DNA of 64,000 bases from Leptotrichia sp. oral taxon 215 str. W9775 (GCF_000469505.1 NZ_KI272826.1:55849-119848); one strand, 5' to 3'. Positions 52,079 through 61,853 are shown, numbered from the stretch's first letter. The notes: generated by a model not told the origin, from the sequence alone. Translations and numbers: made by a program.

Positions 52079-52576
52079 CTATTCTGAATCCTTTGCTAAA
52101 ATTTTGTTATCATTTATAAGCTGTTCAGCAACCCATTCAGCAACTTTTCCTGTAATTTCAACACAATGACGTTTTCTTTCAGGACTTTTAAAGTCGTCGC
52201 CTCTCCATTTTCTTGTCATTACACGGCAGCAGCATGATCCATATTCTTTCATAGTGTAGTCATGAAGACCTTTTGACATTTCAAACATTTTTTCCTGCAT
52301 TGCTTCTCCCTGAGTTCTTCCGTAAACAATTCCTAATGCCATTTGTCCTCCAGATACAGATCCGCAAAGACATCCTGCTTTTCCCATTCCTATAGGGAAT
52401 CCACTTGCCATTTTAACAACTTCAGGTTGATATGGCTGTCCAAGATAGTTGTTTATAACTGTAACAACTGCTTCACTACAGAAAAAAGTTCCGTCATCGT
52501 AAAGTTCTTCAGCATCCTTTTTAATTTTTGCAACAAGTTCTTCTTTTGTGTATTGAGTTGTATCAATTTTATCCAT
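52079..52576 (-). CDS. C_GCAxxG_C_C family protein (putative redox protein)
   Basis: A small cytoplasmic protein of 165 residues named for its cysteine pattern. It has FFCSEAV (first Cys about 31), then GKAGCLCGSVSGG (about 65-77), SCCCR (about 113) and a C-terminal HC (about 136). Members are thought to be redox-active or metal-binding, some being selenoproteins, but no reaction is established. The frame is open to 52594, but GGAGGAGAG sits before ATG 52576. It stands alone, transcribed toward the shared terminator. Confidence 0.85.
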   Translation of the reverse strand: MDKIDTTQYTKEELVAKIKKDAEELYDDGTFFCSEAVVTVINNYLGQPYQPEVVKMASGFPIGMGKAGCLCGSVSGGQMALGIVYGRTQGEAMQEKMFEMSKGLHDYTMKEYGSCCCRVMTRKWRGDDFKSPERKRHCVEITGKVAEWVAEQLINDNKILAKDSE

Positions 52577-52807
52577 TGTTCTCTCCTCCAACATGATATA
52601 ATTAAAAAAATAACTTTTTCTCTTTATAATATAGCATATAAAATAAAATTATGGAAGAAGGAAAAACAAATACAGTATTTGAAATTTGAATATACACAAC
52701 AAACGTTATTGAATAAATTTATAAATTGCTAGGGAAAAGTATTATTTAAAGGATTTGAACAAAATTAAACAATAAATTTACAGATTTATAAAAAAACTCG
52801 ATAAAAG

Positions 52808-52836
52808 TTGTAAAATAGCGATAAATATGATACCAT
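52808..52836 (+). promoter_or_regulatory. promoter of the DUF445-ruvB run
   Basis: TTGTAA (52808-52813), 17 bases, TACCAT (52831-52836). The rest of the 312-base gap 52577-52888 is AT-rich and shows nothing else. Confidence 0.5.
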
Positions 52837-52888
52837 AGAATGTACAATTGGGAATTGGAAATGTTATGAAAATGTTGGAGGAAAAAAT

Positions 52889-53512
52889 TTGAAGAATCTT
52901 GTGATACAGTTTTTAATAATGGTATCTGTGGGAACGTTAATTGGATGGTTTACAAACTATTTAGCCATAAAGCTGTTATTTAGACCTTATAAGGAAGTGA
53001 ACCTGCTGTTTTTCAAAATACAGGGACTTATACCAAAAAGAAGGGATGAAATCGCTGTAAATATATCGGAAGTTATTGAAAAGGAGCTCATATCCCTTGA
53101 TGATATAGCCGAAAAGTTTCAGAACAGTGAATTTAATGAAGAAATGATTGATGAACTGCTTGATAAAATAATCGGGGAAAAACTGCAGAGAAGCATTTTA
53201 GAGAAAAATCCGCTGCTGAAAATGTTAATTAATGATTCGATGATAGAAAAAATAAAGAAGTATTTTAAAAATGCAATACTTGAAAACAAGGAAGAAATAA
53301 TCTCGGAAATAATTAAAATTGCAAAAGATAAAATAGACTTCAAGGAAATAATGCTTTCAAAAATGCAGAATTTTTCACTTGAGGAAACAGAAGAGATAAT
53401 ATTGAGAATTTCTAAAAATGAATTAAAGCATATAGAAATAATAGGCGGAATATTAGGTGGAGTTATTGCAGTGTTCCAGTTTTTTATAATGCTGTTTGTA
53501 AGACAAATATAA
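52889..53512 (+). CDS. DUF445 membrane protein (YheB-like)
   Basis: 207 residues. The N-terminal helix and the motif GWFTNYLAIKLLFRPYKE (about 19-36) identify DUF445. The remainder is a long helical, charged region, with a second hydrophobic helix at the C-terminus (GGVIAVFQFFIMLFV). Function unknown; B. subtilis relatives are linked to the spore or envelope. It starts at TTG 52889 after GGAGG. It leads a run of closely spaced genes and is 15 bases before ruvB. Confidence 0.82.
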   Translation: MKNLVIQFLIMVSVGTLIGWFTNYLAIKLLFRPYKEVNLLFFKIQGLIPKRRDEIAVNISEVIEKELISLDDIAEKFQNSEFNEEMIDELLDKIIGEKLQRSILEKNPLLKMLINDSMIEKIKKYFKNAILENKEEIISEIIKIAKDKIDFKEIMLSKMQNFSLEETEEIILRISKNELKHIEIIGGILGGVIAVFQFFIMLFVRQI

Positions 53513-53527
53513 AAGCGGTAGGTAGAT

Positions 53528-54574
53528 ATGATGGATGATGAAAGAATATTGGCACCAAAGGAACTCAGTGAAGACAATATTCAAAAGTCTTTACGTCCAA
53601 AAACTTTTAATGAGTATATAGGACAGGAAGATTTAAAGGAAAAAATGAATATTTTTATAAAAGCTGCAAAAATGAGAAATGAGGCAATGGATCATATACT
53701 TCTTTATGGACCGCCGGGGCTTGGAAAAACCACCCTTGCAGGAGTTATTGCAACAGAAATGGGAGTGAATCTTAAAGTCACTACCGGACCTGTTCTGGAA
53801 AAGGCTGGAGATTTAGCGGCAATTTTGACATCTCTTGAAGAAAACGATATCCTGTTTATAGATGAAATTCATAGGCTTAATACGTCGGTGGAGGAAATAC
53901 TTTATCCTGCTATGGAAGACGGGGAACTGGATATTCTTATTGGGAAAGGTCCGGCCGCAAGAAGTATAAGAATTGAACTTCCAAAGTTTACTCTGATTGG
54001 AGCAACAACAAGGGCAGGACAGCTGAGTACTCCACTGAGGGACAGATTTGGGGTAACTCATCGTATGGAATACTACAAGCTGGAAGAACTGAAGGAAATT
54101 ATAAGAAGAGGAACGAGCATACTTAATGTAAAGTACGATGAAGACGGAATAGAGGAAATTGCAAGAAGAAGCAGGGGAACCCCCAGAATAGCCAATAGGC
54201 TTTTAAAAAGAGCAAGGGATTATGCCCTTGTTACAGGAAACGGAGTTCTTAATAAGGAAAGCGTAAATGGAATACTGAAACTGCTTGGAGTGGATGAAAA
54301 TGGACTTGATGAACTTGACAGGAATATACTGAAATCAATCATAACCGTGTATAACGGCGGACCTGTGGGAATTGAGACATTGTCACTGCTTCTGGGTGAG
54401 GACAAGAGAACAATAGAAGAAGTTTATGAACCTTATCTTGTGAAAATAGGCTTCATTAAAAGAACTCAGAGGGGAAGAATTGTTACAGAACATGGATACA
54501 GACATCTTGGGCTTGAAAAGGCGTTGTCAGGTAAGGAAGATGTTGAAAATGATTATGAAAATAGATTATTTTAA
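53528..54574 (+). CDS. ruvB: Holliday junction branch-migration ATPase RuvB
   Basis: The hexameric motor that drives Holliday junction branch migration with RuvA. It is 348 residues, AAA+ type. Walker A is YGPPGLGKTTLA (about 60-71), Walker B DEIHR (about 114-118), sensor ATTRAG, arginine finger region GTPRIANRLLKR, and a C-terminal winged helix (TQRGRIVTEHGYRHLG). ruvA is not adjacent. Two ATG codons in tandem make the start ambiguous by one residue. recG, which works on similar junctions, is elsewhere in this window. Confidence 0.97.
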   Translation: MMDDERILAPKELSEDNIQKSLRPKTFNEYIGQEDLKEKMNIFIKAAKMRNEAMDHILLYGPPGLGKTTLAGVIATEMGVNLKVTTGPVLEKAGDLAAILTSLEENDILFIDEIHRLNTSVEEILYPAMEDGELDILIGKGPAARSIRIELPKFTLIGATTRAGQLSTPLRDRFGVTHRMEYYKLEELKEIIRRGTSILNVKYDEDGIEEIARRSRGTPRIANRLLKRARDYALVTGNGVLNKESVNGILKLLGVDENGLDELDRNILKSIITVYNGGPVGIETLSLLLGEDKRTIEEVYEPYLVKIGFIKRTQRGRIVTEHGYRHLGLEKALSGKEDVENDYENRLF

Positions 54575-54637
54575 AGAGCTTTTCCTAATTGGAAATAGGT
54601 TATATTCAAAGTATAATAAATGTTGAGGTGTATTTAA

Positions 54638-55345
54638 TTGTTGACAGTCATAGCAGATAAGAAGAATATTAATGGAAATGAAATTCTGATAAATGACAGG
54701 GGAGACTGTAACCACATACAGAATGTCTATCGTTTAAATGTGGGGGACAGATTAAGGGTTATTGATGGTGAATATGAATATGCCACTGAAATTACCGGCA
54801 TGGGCAAAAAAGAAATAAAACTAAAAATAATAGAGAAAAAAACTGATAATTATTCGCTGAATATTAATATAGATGTTGCACTCGGAATATTGAAAAATGA
54901 CAAGATGAATCTAGCAATTCAGAAACTTACAGAAATTGGAATAAATAAAATAATACCTTTAAAAACTGAGAGGGTTGTTGTAAAGATTAATGAAAAAAAG
55001 GAAAAATGGGAAACAGTGGTAAGAGAATCCCTTAAGCAGTGTAAAGGTGTAAAGTTTACAGAGATTGATGAAGTGACAGGGCTACAAAGCATAAACTATG
55101 AATTATATGATAAAATTATATATGCTTACGAGAATAGCTGTGAATCGGAAATTTTATTTAATTTAATTGATAATAAGGATAAAAATATTTTATATATTGT
55201 TGGGCCTGAAGGAGGCATAACTGAAGAGGAGGTTATGTTTCTGAAAAGTAAGGGCGGAATTGAAATAAGTCTTGGAAAGAGAATATTGAGGGCAGAAACG
55301 GCGGCAATTGTCATAGGAGGTATACTGGCAAATGTCTATAAGTAA
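54638..55345 (+). CDS. rsmE: 16S rRNA m3U1498 methyltransferase RsmE
   Basis: A SPOUT-class methyltransferase modifying U1498 of 16S rRNA. It is 235 residues with an N-terminal PUA-like domain and a C-terminal knot. The SAM-binding knot is visible as VGPEGGITEEE (about 188-198) and LGKRILRAETAAI (about 213-225). The start is TTG 54638, after GAGGTG, with a second TTG following. The end overlaps mtaB by 14 bases. Confidence 0.93.
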   Translation: MLTVIADKKNINGNEILINDRGDCNHIQNVYRLNVGDRLRVIDGEYEYATEITGMGKKEIKLKIIEKKTDNYSLNINIDVALGILKNDKMNLAIQKLTEIGINKIIPLKTERVVVKINEKKEKWETVVRESLKQCKGVKFTEIDEVTGLQSINYELYDKIIYAYENSCESEILFNLIDNKDKNILYIVGPEGGITEEEVMFLKSKGGIEISLGKRILRAETAAIVIGGILANVYK

Positions 55346-56702
55346 CAAAGATATGGAAAGAGTAACAGAAGATAAAAAGCAGAAGGAAAAAACGGTGGCA
55401 TTTTACACGTTGGGATGTAAAGTGAACCAGTATGAAACAGAAATTATAAAGAAGGATTTTCTTGATAATGACTACAGGGAAGTAGACTTTGAAGAAAAAG
55501 CAGATGTATATGTTGTAAATACATGTACAGTTACAAATGTCGCTGACAGGAAGAACAGGAAAATGCTGCGGCGTGCAAAAAATAACAATCCTGATTCAGT
55601 TGTAGTAGCTACAGGCTGTTATGCACAGACGAATCTTGATGACCTGAAGGAAATGAAGGAAATAGACTTCATTATAGGAAATTCAAAAAAGGAAAATGTG
55701 TTCAGCATAGTTGACAAGAATGTTTCACATTATCAGGTAGACAACATATTTGATGAGAAGGAGTACAGTTCTAAAAAATATACAGTATTGAGGGAGAAGG
55801 CAAGAGCGTTTGTAAAAATACAGGACGGATGTACAAAATTCTGTTCCTACTGTAAAATACCCTATGCAAGGGGACTGAGCAGATCAAGAGCTGTTGAAAG
55901 TGTTCTTGAAGAAATAACTTATCTTGGTGAGCAGGGGTATAAGGAAGTTGTCCTGACAGGTATAAATATGAGTGAATATGGGCTTGATCTGGAACCAAAA
56001 ACTGATTTTGATAATGTACTTGAAAAAATACTGGAAATAGATACTATTGAAAGAGTGAGAGTAAGTTCGGCTTATCCAGATACAATAACGGATAAATTTT
56101 TGCATATGCTTAAAAATAATCCGAAGCTGATGCCCCATCTGCATGTATCGATTCAGACAATGGATGATAAAATACTACATCTTATGAGAAGGGAATATGA
56201 AGCAAAGTTTGTAGTGGATATACTTCAGAAGGTTCAGAAGGAAGTTCCTGAAATTTCCCTGACAGCTGATGTTATAGTTGGATTTCCTCAGGAAGAGGAG
56301 GAAAATTTCAGTAATACTATGAAAAATCTTGAACTGATAGGATTTTCAGATTTACACGTATTTCCTTATTCTGACAGGGAAAAAACCACAGCTGCAAAGC
56401 TTGATGGGAAAGTTGAGTCGCAGGTAAAAAAAATGCGTGTGAAAATGGTGGAAGAGCTGAATAAAAGAAAATATGCAGAATTTAGAGAAAATATGATTGG
56501 AAGCAGCCAGAAAATTTACATAGAAGAAATCACAGAAGATATAGCTTATGGATATACTGAAAATTATATAAAGGTATTTATGAAACTGAAAAATGAAAAT
56601 GAAAATAATCTCGATGTTAAGGTATCAGATATGGTTGATGTAATTATAACAGGATTTGATGGTACTTTACTTGAGGGAAATATAATAAAAATATGGGATT
56701 GA
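55332..56702 (+). CDS. mtaB: tRNA t6A37 methylthiotransferase MtaB
   Basis: A radical-SAM enzyme adding a methylthio group to N6-threonylcarbamoyladenosine 37 of ANN-decoding tRNAs. It is 456 residues. The N-terminal UPF0004 domain binds the second cluster (GCKVNQYETE with Cys, VNTCTVT, ATGCYAQ). The radical-SAM cysteines are in GCTKFCSYCKIPYARG (about 166-181), and a TRAM domain ends the protein. The CKVNQYE form distinguishes it from MiaB and RimO. AGGAGG lies inside rsmE. It needs two 4Fe-4S clusters and so depends on suf. Confidence 0.94.
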   Translation: MSISNKDMERVTEDKKQKEKTVAFYTLGCKVNQYETEIIKKDFLDNDYREVDFEEKADVYVVNTCTVTNVADRKNRKMLRRAKNNNPDSVVVATGCYAQTNLDDLKEMKEIDFIIGNSKKENVFSIVDKNVSHYQVDNIFDEKEYSSKKYTVLREKARAFVKIQDGCTKFCSYCKIPYARGLSRSRAVESVLEEITYLGEQGYKEVVLTGINMSEYGLDLEPKTDFDNVLEKILEIDTIERVRVSSAYPDTITDKFLHMLKNNPKLMPHLHVSIQTMDDKILHLMRREYEAKFVVDILQKVQKEVPEISLTADVIVGFPQEEEENFSNTMKNLELIGFSDLHVFPYSDREKTTAAKLDGKVESQVKKMRVKMVEELNKRKYAEFRENMIGSSQKIYIEEITEDIAYGYTENYIKVFMKLKNENENNLDVKVSDMVDVIITGFDGTLLEGNIIKIWD

Positions 56703-56729
56703 AAAAATTAAATAAAAAGGAAGTGTAGA

Positions 56730-57089
56730 ATGAAAGGGAAAAACGATTTGGAACTGGAAAAAGAAGTTTCTTCAATAGTTAATATTATTGAAGATAAAAA
56801 AGGACAGGATATTAAAGTGTATGACATGAGAGGAAGATCGCCATTTTTTGATTATTCCATATTATGTACAGGAAGTTCTTCAAGAAATATTGAAGCGATA
56901 GCGTCAGATATAAAGAAAAGTCTGACAAATATTAGAAATGTGGAAGGACTTGAAGAATGTAACTGGGTTCTGATAGATGGCGGAGACATTATTGTAAGTG
57001 TATTTAGTAAGGATGCAAGGGAATACTACCAGCTGGATGCATTTTATTCAGGAGTTAACGGAAACCAGACAGAAGAAGAGATAGATTAA
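56730..57089 (+). CDS. rsfS: ribosomal silencing factor RsfS
   Basis: Binds L14 and blocks subunit joining when nutrients are short. It is 119 residues, with KGQDIKVYDMRGRSPFFDY (about 30-48), CTGSSSRNIEAIA (about 53-65) and the conserved WVLIDGGDIIVSVFSKDAREYYQLD (about 77-101). AAGGAAG precedes the ATG. It lies 28 bases after mtaB and 40 before the PBP2 gene. Confidence 0.95.
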   Translation: MKGKNDLELEKEVSSIVNIIEDKKGQDIKVYDMRGRSPFFDYSILCTGSSSRNIEAIASDIKKSLTNIRNVEGLEECNWVLIDGGDIIVSVFSKDAREYYQLDAFYSGVNGNQTEEEID

Positions 57090-57128
57090 TAAAACATATA
57101 GAAGTGCGTATTTGAAGGAGTAAAATAT

Positions 57129-59162
57129 ATGAGAGAACTGGATAAGGAGGGAAGAAGCCCTAGATACATTGCTTTCATCTCTCTGGTAACACTTGTTTTT
57201 TTAATTTTTATAGGAAGATTGTTCGCGATACAGATACTGGAAGCTTCAAAATACGAAGAAAGAGCATTGCAGAACAGAATAAGGACTAATATTATAAAAG
57301 CAACAAGAGGGGAAATATATGACAGGAATGGAAAACTTCTCGCAAAAAATATTACAGGATATATGCTGGTTCATTATGCTACAAAACAGATAGACTCTAC
57401 AGATACAAAAATTCTGAGGGAAATACAGAGTTTTAATATGGATCAGATAAGAGAGAGACTGTCAAAAGAGAAAAAATCCAGACAGGAAAAACTTCTGGAA
57501 ACAATAATAGACATAAAAAAAATAAGTGAACTTACAGGGTATACAACAGATTACATTATTACAAGGTTTTTTAAACAGCCACGTATAGGAACTGATAAAT
57601 CAATACTTGTTATAGAAGATTTAGATAAGAATATAGCTTTAAAAGCTATAGAAAAAATCGATAATAATAGGATAGATATAGTAGAATATAATAAAAGATT
57701 TTATCCTGAAGACAGTATTGCTTCACATGTAATAGGAAATGTAAAACCTATTGATGAGAAGGAATATGAAAAACTAAAAGAAGAAGGGTATCAGAATACA
57801 GATCTTATAGGGAAAAAAGGTGTCGAAAAGCAATATGATAAAGAAATGAAAGGTCAGGATGGAGTTGAAAATGTTGAAGTTGATGCTAAAGGTAATACAA
57901 TAAGACGTTTAGAAAATACTGATAGTATAGCTGGTAAGAGTATATATTTATCAATTGATTTAGAATTGCAAAAATATATGACAAAGGCTTTTGAAGGGGA
58001 AAGTGGAGCATTTATTGCAATGGAAGCAAAAACGGGGAAAATAATAACTTTTGTAAGTTATCCTGAAATAAGCCTTAATCTGTTAAGTTCAAGAATTCCT
58101 GATGCACAATGGAATGAACTGGTGAATTCAAAATCAAAACCACTTGTAAATAAGGGAATTGCTGGATTATATCCTCCTGGATCAACTTACAAGGCTGTAA
58201 CAGGAGTGGCTATCCTTGAATCAGGAATTTCTCCATATGAAAGTGTAGTATCAACAGGACAGTACAGATATAAAGGACTCGTATTCAGAGATTCCAGTAA
58301 ATCAGGACATGGAGTCACTAATTTTAATAAATCAATAGAACAATCAGTAAATACTTATTATTATGTATTTTCACAAAAGGCAGGATTAGATAATGTCATA
58401 AAATATTCTAAGGAATTTGGAATAGGTGAAAAAACAGGAATAGATATTCCTGGAGAATTACCTGGAACATTACCTACACCTGAATGGAAAAAGAAAAGAT
58501 TTAAAAATTCAAAGAATCCTGGTGACAGAACATGGCTTCCGGGAGATCTTATAAATATGTCCATCGGTCAGGGATATGTGCTTACAACACCTTTACAGAT
58601 TGCATCTGTCTACCAGATTATAGCTAATAACGGTGTAATGATGAAACCTACAGTTGTGGATAAGTTTATGCTGTATGACGGTAAAATGGAAATTAATAAA
58701 CCGCAGGTAGTAAGAAAAGTAAATATAAGTGAAAAGACTCTTAAATTGATGCAGAATGCATTGAGATTGCCTGTTGCGGGAGCAGGGGGAACTGCCAAAA
58801 TTTTAAGATTTAATGATTTTCCTGTATCAGCAAAAACAGGTACAGCACAGAATACAGGATTTAAGGACCACCACTCATGGATTGCGGGATATTTTCCATC
58901 AAATAATCCTGAAATTGTTTTTGTGTCAATTGTAGAAGGTGGAGGTTATGGAGGAACGGCATCAGGAAATATGGCAAGAATCTTTATTGAAAAATACAGG
59001 GAACTTGACAGGGCAAGAAAAAATGCCGCAGCTGCTGAAGAAGCAAAAAAACAGCAGCAGAATAACCAAAATAACCAGAATTCACAGAATAATCAGAATG
59101 GACAAAATAACGTAGCTGTTCAAAATAATGGTCAGAGAAAAAGAAGAGGAAATAAAAGATAA
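57129..59162 (+). CDS. mrdA: penicillin-binding protein 2 (elongasome transpeptidase)
   Basis: A class B PBP cross-linking peptidoglycan during cell elongation, anchored in the inner membrane. It is 677 residues. One N-terminal helix (FISLVTLVFLIFIGRLFAIQ, about 16-35) is followed by the dimerisation domain and the transpeptidase. The active serine is in PGSTYKAV (about 349-356), then SVN (about 405) and KTGTAQN (about 567). The C-terminal ~40 residues form an unusual Gln/Asn-rich tail with repeated NNQ and a basic end. rodA is not adjacent. Confidence 0.93.
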   Translation: MRELDKEGRSPRYIAFISLVTLVFLIFIGRLFAIQILEASKYEERALQNRIRTNIIKATRGEIYDRNGKLLAKNITGYMLVHYATKQIDSTDTKILREIQSFNMDQIRERLSKEKKSRQEKLLETIIDIKKISELTGYTTDYIITRFFKQPRIGTDKSILVIEDLDKNIALKAIEKIDNNRIDIVEYNKRFYPEDSIASHVIGNVKPIDEKEYEKLKEEGYQNTDLIGKKGVEKQYDKEMKGQDGVENVEVDAKGNTIRRLENTDSIAGKSIYLSIDLELQKYMTKAFEGESGAFIAMEAKTGKIITFVSYPEISLNLLSSRIPDAQWNELVNSKSKPLVNKGIAGLYPPGSTYKAVTGVAILESGISPYESVVSTGQYRYKGLVFRDSSKSGHGVTNFNKSIEQSVNTYYYVFSQKAGLDNVIKYSKEFGIGEKTGIDIPGELPGTLPTPEWKKKRFKNSKNPGDRTWLPGDLINMSIGQGYVLTTPLQIASVYQIIANNGVMMKPTVVDKFMLYDGKMEINKPQVVRKVNISEKTLKLMQNALRLPVAGAGGTAKILRFNDFPVSAKTGTAQNTGFKDHHSWIAGYFPSNNPEIVFVSIVEGGGYGGTASGNMARIFIEKYRELDRARKNAAAAEEAKKQQQNNQNNQNSQNNQNGQNNVAVQNNGQRKRRGNKR

Positions 59163-59184
59163 ATAAAGAAAAGGAGGTAATTAG

Positions 59185-61059
59185 ATGTCGGAAAAAGTCG
59201 GGAAAAAAGGAAATGAAAAAGCAGATTATCCTTTTAAAAGAAATTTTTCTAAAAATGCTAATATAACCAGAATAAAATCTAATGTTCAGAATACTGCATT
59301 TTACAGTGATGATGAATATTTGAATGAAACGGCAGGTTCGAAATTTATACCTGAAAAAATAGATCCTGCCAATGTAAAAAATGAAAATAGAAAGAAAGAG
59401 GAAAAAATGTATGTTATTCCTCTTGGGGGAATTGAAGAAATTGGAAAGAATATGACTGCATTTCAGTACAAAGATGAAATTATAATTGTAGATGCAGGAC
59501 TTACATTTCCTGAAGACGAGCATTTGGGAATAGATGTCATAATTCCTGATTTTTCATATCTGGAAAGCAACAGGGACAAAGTAAAGGCATTACTTTTAAC
59601 ACATGGTCACGAGGATCATATAGGGGCAATACCTTACTTATATCAGAAATTGGGATCAGAAGATATTCCAATGTATGGAGGAAGGCTGACACTGGAACTT
59701 GCAAAGGCAAAATTTGAGAAGAGGGATACAAAACTCCCTAAAGAAAAAATTATAAAGGGAAGAAGCATACTTAAAATTTCAAAATATTTCACAGTGGAAT
59801 TTATAAGTGTTACCCACAGTATAGCTGACTGTTATGCAATATGCATAAAAACACCTGCAGGAACAATTCTTCATACGGGAGATTTCAAGGTGGATTTAAC
59901 ACCTGTTGATGGTGAAGGATTTGATTTTGGAAGACTTGCACAGCTTGGAGAAGAAGGGGTAGACCTTTTACTTTCAGACAGTACGAATGCACAGATACCA
60001 GGATTTACACCTTCAGAAAGAACAGTTGGGGAAAGTCTGAAGGATGAATTTTCTAAAGCTCAGGGAAGAATAATACTGGCTGCATTCGCTTCACATGTAC
60101 ATAGATTGCAGCAGATAATTTATATAGCTGAAAATTATGGAAGAAAAATAGCCATAGATGGAAGAAGTATGGTTAAAATATTTGAAATATGTTCAAATCT
60201 TGGATATTTAAAAATTCCAAAAGGAATAATGGTGGAAATAGATAAGGTTGAAACATTGCCGGCAAATCAGGTGCTAATATTATGTACAGGAACGCAGGGG
60301 GAACCTCTGGCCGCACTGTCTAGAATAGCGAATGGAAGTCATAAGTATATTTCATTGAGGGAAGGGGATACAGTAGTAATTTCAGCAACTCCTATTCCTG
60401 GAAATGAAAAGGCTGCCTATAAGAATATAAATCAGCTTATGAAAAGACATGCAAATGTTGTTTTTGAAAAGGGAGTTGGAATACACGTTTCAGGTCATGG
60501 CTGCCAGGAAGAACAGAAACTGATGCTGAATCTTATAAAGCCTAAATTTTTCATGCCAGTGCATGGGGAATATGTAATGCTTAAAAAACATAAGGAACTG
60601 GCAGAAGCTGTAGGAATTCCTTCAGAAAATATAATACTGGCTGAAAATGGTATGAAGCTGGAACTTACAAAATCAAATTTCAAAGCTGTAGGAAAAGTTC
60701 CAAGCGGAGTGACACTGATAGATGGATTTGGAATAGGGGATATTGGAAATGCAGTATTGAAGGACAGACAGAACCTTGCTGATGACGGTATCGTAATAAT
60801 TTCAATTTCACAGTATAAGACAGGTAAGTTTAGTAAACAGATAGAGCTTGTAACTAGAGGATTTGTGTATAATAAAGATGCAGAAAGCCTGCTGACAGAA
60901 ACAAAAGAGCTTATAAGACTTGAACTGGAAAATATGGAAACACAGGATGTAAAGGAAATTGGGAAAATAAAACAGAGATTAAAATTGAAAATAGGAGAAT
61001 TCCTGAATAAGAAAACTGACAGGGAACCAATAATTCTACCTATAATAATGGAGGTTTAA
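59185..61059 (+). CDS. rnj: ribonuclease J with an N-terminal extension
   Basis: A metallo-beta-lactamase/beta-CASP 5'-exonuclease and endonuclease for mRNA decay and rRNA maturation. It is 624 residues. The conserved core starts at MYVIPLGGIEEIGKN (about residue 75), the metal motif is THGHEDHIGAIP (about 138-149), and beta-CASP motifs include FASHVHRLQQI and the terminal SGHGCQEEQ and MPVHGEY. Residues 1-74 are a basic, Asn/Lys-rich extension that is absent from short RNase J forms. AAGGAGG precedes the ATG. It is one base upstream of yhbY. Confidence 0.93.
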   Translation: MSEKVGKKGNEKADYPFKRNFSKNANITRIKSNVQNTAFYSDDEYLNETAGSKFIPEKIDPANVKNENRKKEEKMYVIPLGGIEEIGKNMTAFQYKDEIIIVDAGLTFPEDEHLGIDVIIPDFSYLESNRDKVKALLLTHGHEDHIGAIPYLYQKLGSEDIPMYGGRLTLELAKAKFEKRDTKLPKEKIIKGRSILKISKYFTVEFISVTHSIADCYAICIKTPAGTILHTGDFKVDLTPVDGEGFDFGRLAQLGEEGVDLLLSDSTNAQIPGFTPSERTVGESLKDEFSKAQGRIILAAFASHVHRLQQIIYIAENYGRKIAIDGRSMVKIFEICSNLGYLKIPKGIMVEIDKVETLPANQVLILCTGTQGEPLAALSRIANGSHKYISLREGDTVVISATPIPGNEKAAYKNINQLMKRHANVVFEKGVGIHVSGHGCQEEQKLMLNLIKPKFFMPVHGEYVMLKKHKELAEAVGIPSENIILAENGMKLELTKSNFKAVGKVPSGVTLIDGFGIGDIGNAVLKDRQNLADDGIVIISISQYKTGKFSKQIELVTRGFVYNKDAESLLTETKELIRLELENMETQDVKEIGKIKQRLKLKIGEFLNKKTDREPIILPIIMEV

Positions 61060-61060
61060 A

Positions 61061-61399
61061 ATGAATCTTTCGAGTAAAGAAAGAGCTTTTCTGAAAAAAT
61101 TGGCACATGATCTTGAGCCTGTTGTGAGAATAGGAAAGGGCGGTATAGATGACGATGTTATTGAAAGTATCGCAAATGTGGTAAAAAAAAGGGAACTGAT
61201 AAAAGTGAAAATATTGCAGAATTCCTCAGTGGAACTGGAAAGGGAACTAGGAAATGAAATAGCTGCAAAAACAGATTCAGTATATGTGGACAGTATTGGG
61301 AAAGTCCTGATATTCTTCAAGGCTGATAATAAAAAAGGAAAAATAACAAAGGAATTTAATGACTTTAAAAGGAAAGGGAAGAAAGTAGAAAATGAGTAG
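61061..61399 (+). CDS. yhbY: YhbY-family RNA-binding protein (CRM domain)
   Basis: A small ribosome-assembly-associated RNA-binding protein of 112 residues. The CRM fold is shown by LSSKERAFLKKLAHDLEP (about 3-20), the GKGG loop at VRIGKGGIDDDVI and ELIKVKILQNS (about 45-55). It has a basic tail. It starts one base after the rnj stop, with GGAGG inside rnj, and overlaps the next gene by 8 bases. Confidence 0.92.
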   Translation: MNLSSKERAFLKKLAHDLEPVVRIGKGGIDDDVIESIANVVKKRELIKVKILQNSSVELERELGNEIAAKTDSVYVDSIGKVLIFFKADNKKGKITKEFNDFKRKGKKVENE

Positions 61400-61853
61400 T
61401 GGGATATTGTTTGGGAACAGGCTGCTGGATGTAGCTGCAATTTCCTGTTTTGCCGCACAGTTTTATAAAGTATTTTCACCTCTTCTAAAAAAGGAAAAAA
61501 TACAGTGGATAAGACTGTTTCAGACTGGCGGAATGCCAAGTTCCCATGCATCAACGGTTGTTTCTCTTGCTACAGGAGTGTACATTCTTAAGGGAGCAGC
61601 TTCAATAGAATTTGCAATTTCAATGGTGTTCATGGGAATAGTTCTGTATGATGCCACTGGTATAAGAAGACAGGCTGGAAAACACGCAAAAGCTTTGAAT
61701 ACTCTTGTAGATAATATAGAAAAGAGGGAAGGTATAGAAATAATAAGTGAGGAATTCAAGGAATTTCTTGGTCATACACCTTTCGAAGTTTTTATAGGAA
61801 GTATTCTTGGAATAGTTTTAGGATTTTTATTTAAAGGGTACATTTTAGGATAA
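61392..61853 (+). CDS. divergent PAP2-family membrane protein (DUF212)
   Basis: 153 residues with four or five hydrophobic helices. The motif TGGMPSSHASTVVSLATGVYIL (about 45-66) resembles the phosphatase PSGH segment of PAP2 proteins, and GIRRQAGKHAKALN (about 92-105) is typical of DUF212/YuiD. Enzymatic activity is not demonstrated for the family. The ATG lies within the end of yhbY, so translation is coupled. Confidence 0.88.
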   Translation: MSSGILFGNRLLDVAAISCFAAQFYKVFSPLLKKEKIQWIRLFQTGGMPSSHASTVVSLATGVYILKGAASIEFAISMVFMGIVLYDATGIRRQAGKHAKALNTLVDNIEKREGIEIISEEFKEFLGHTPFEVFIGSILGIVLGFLFKGYILG

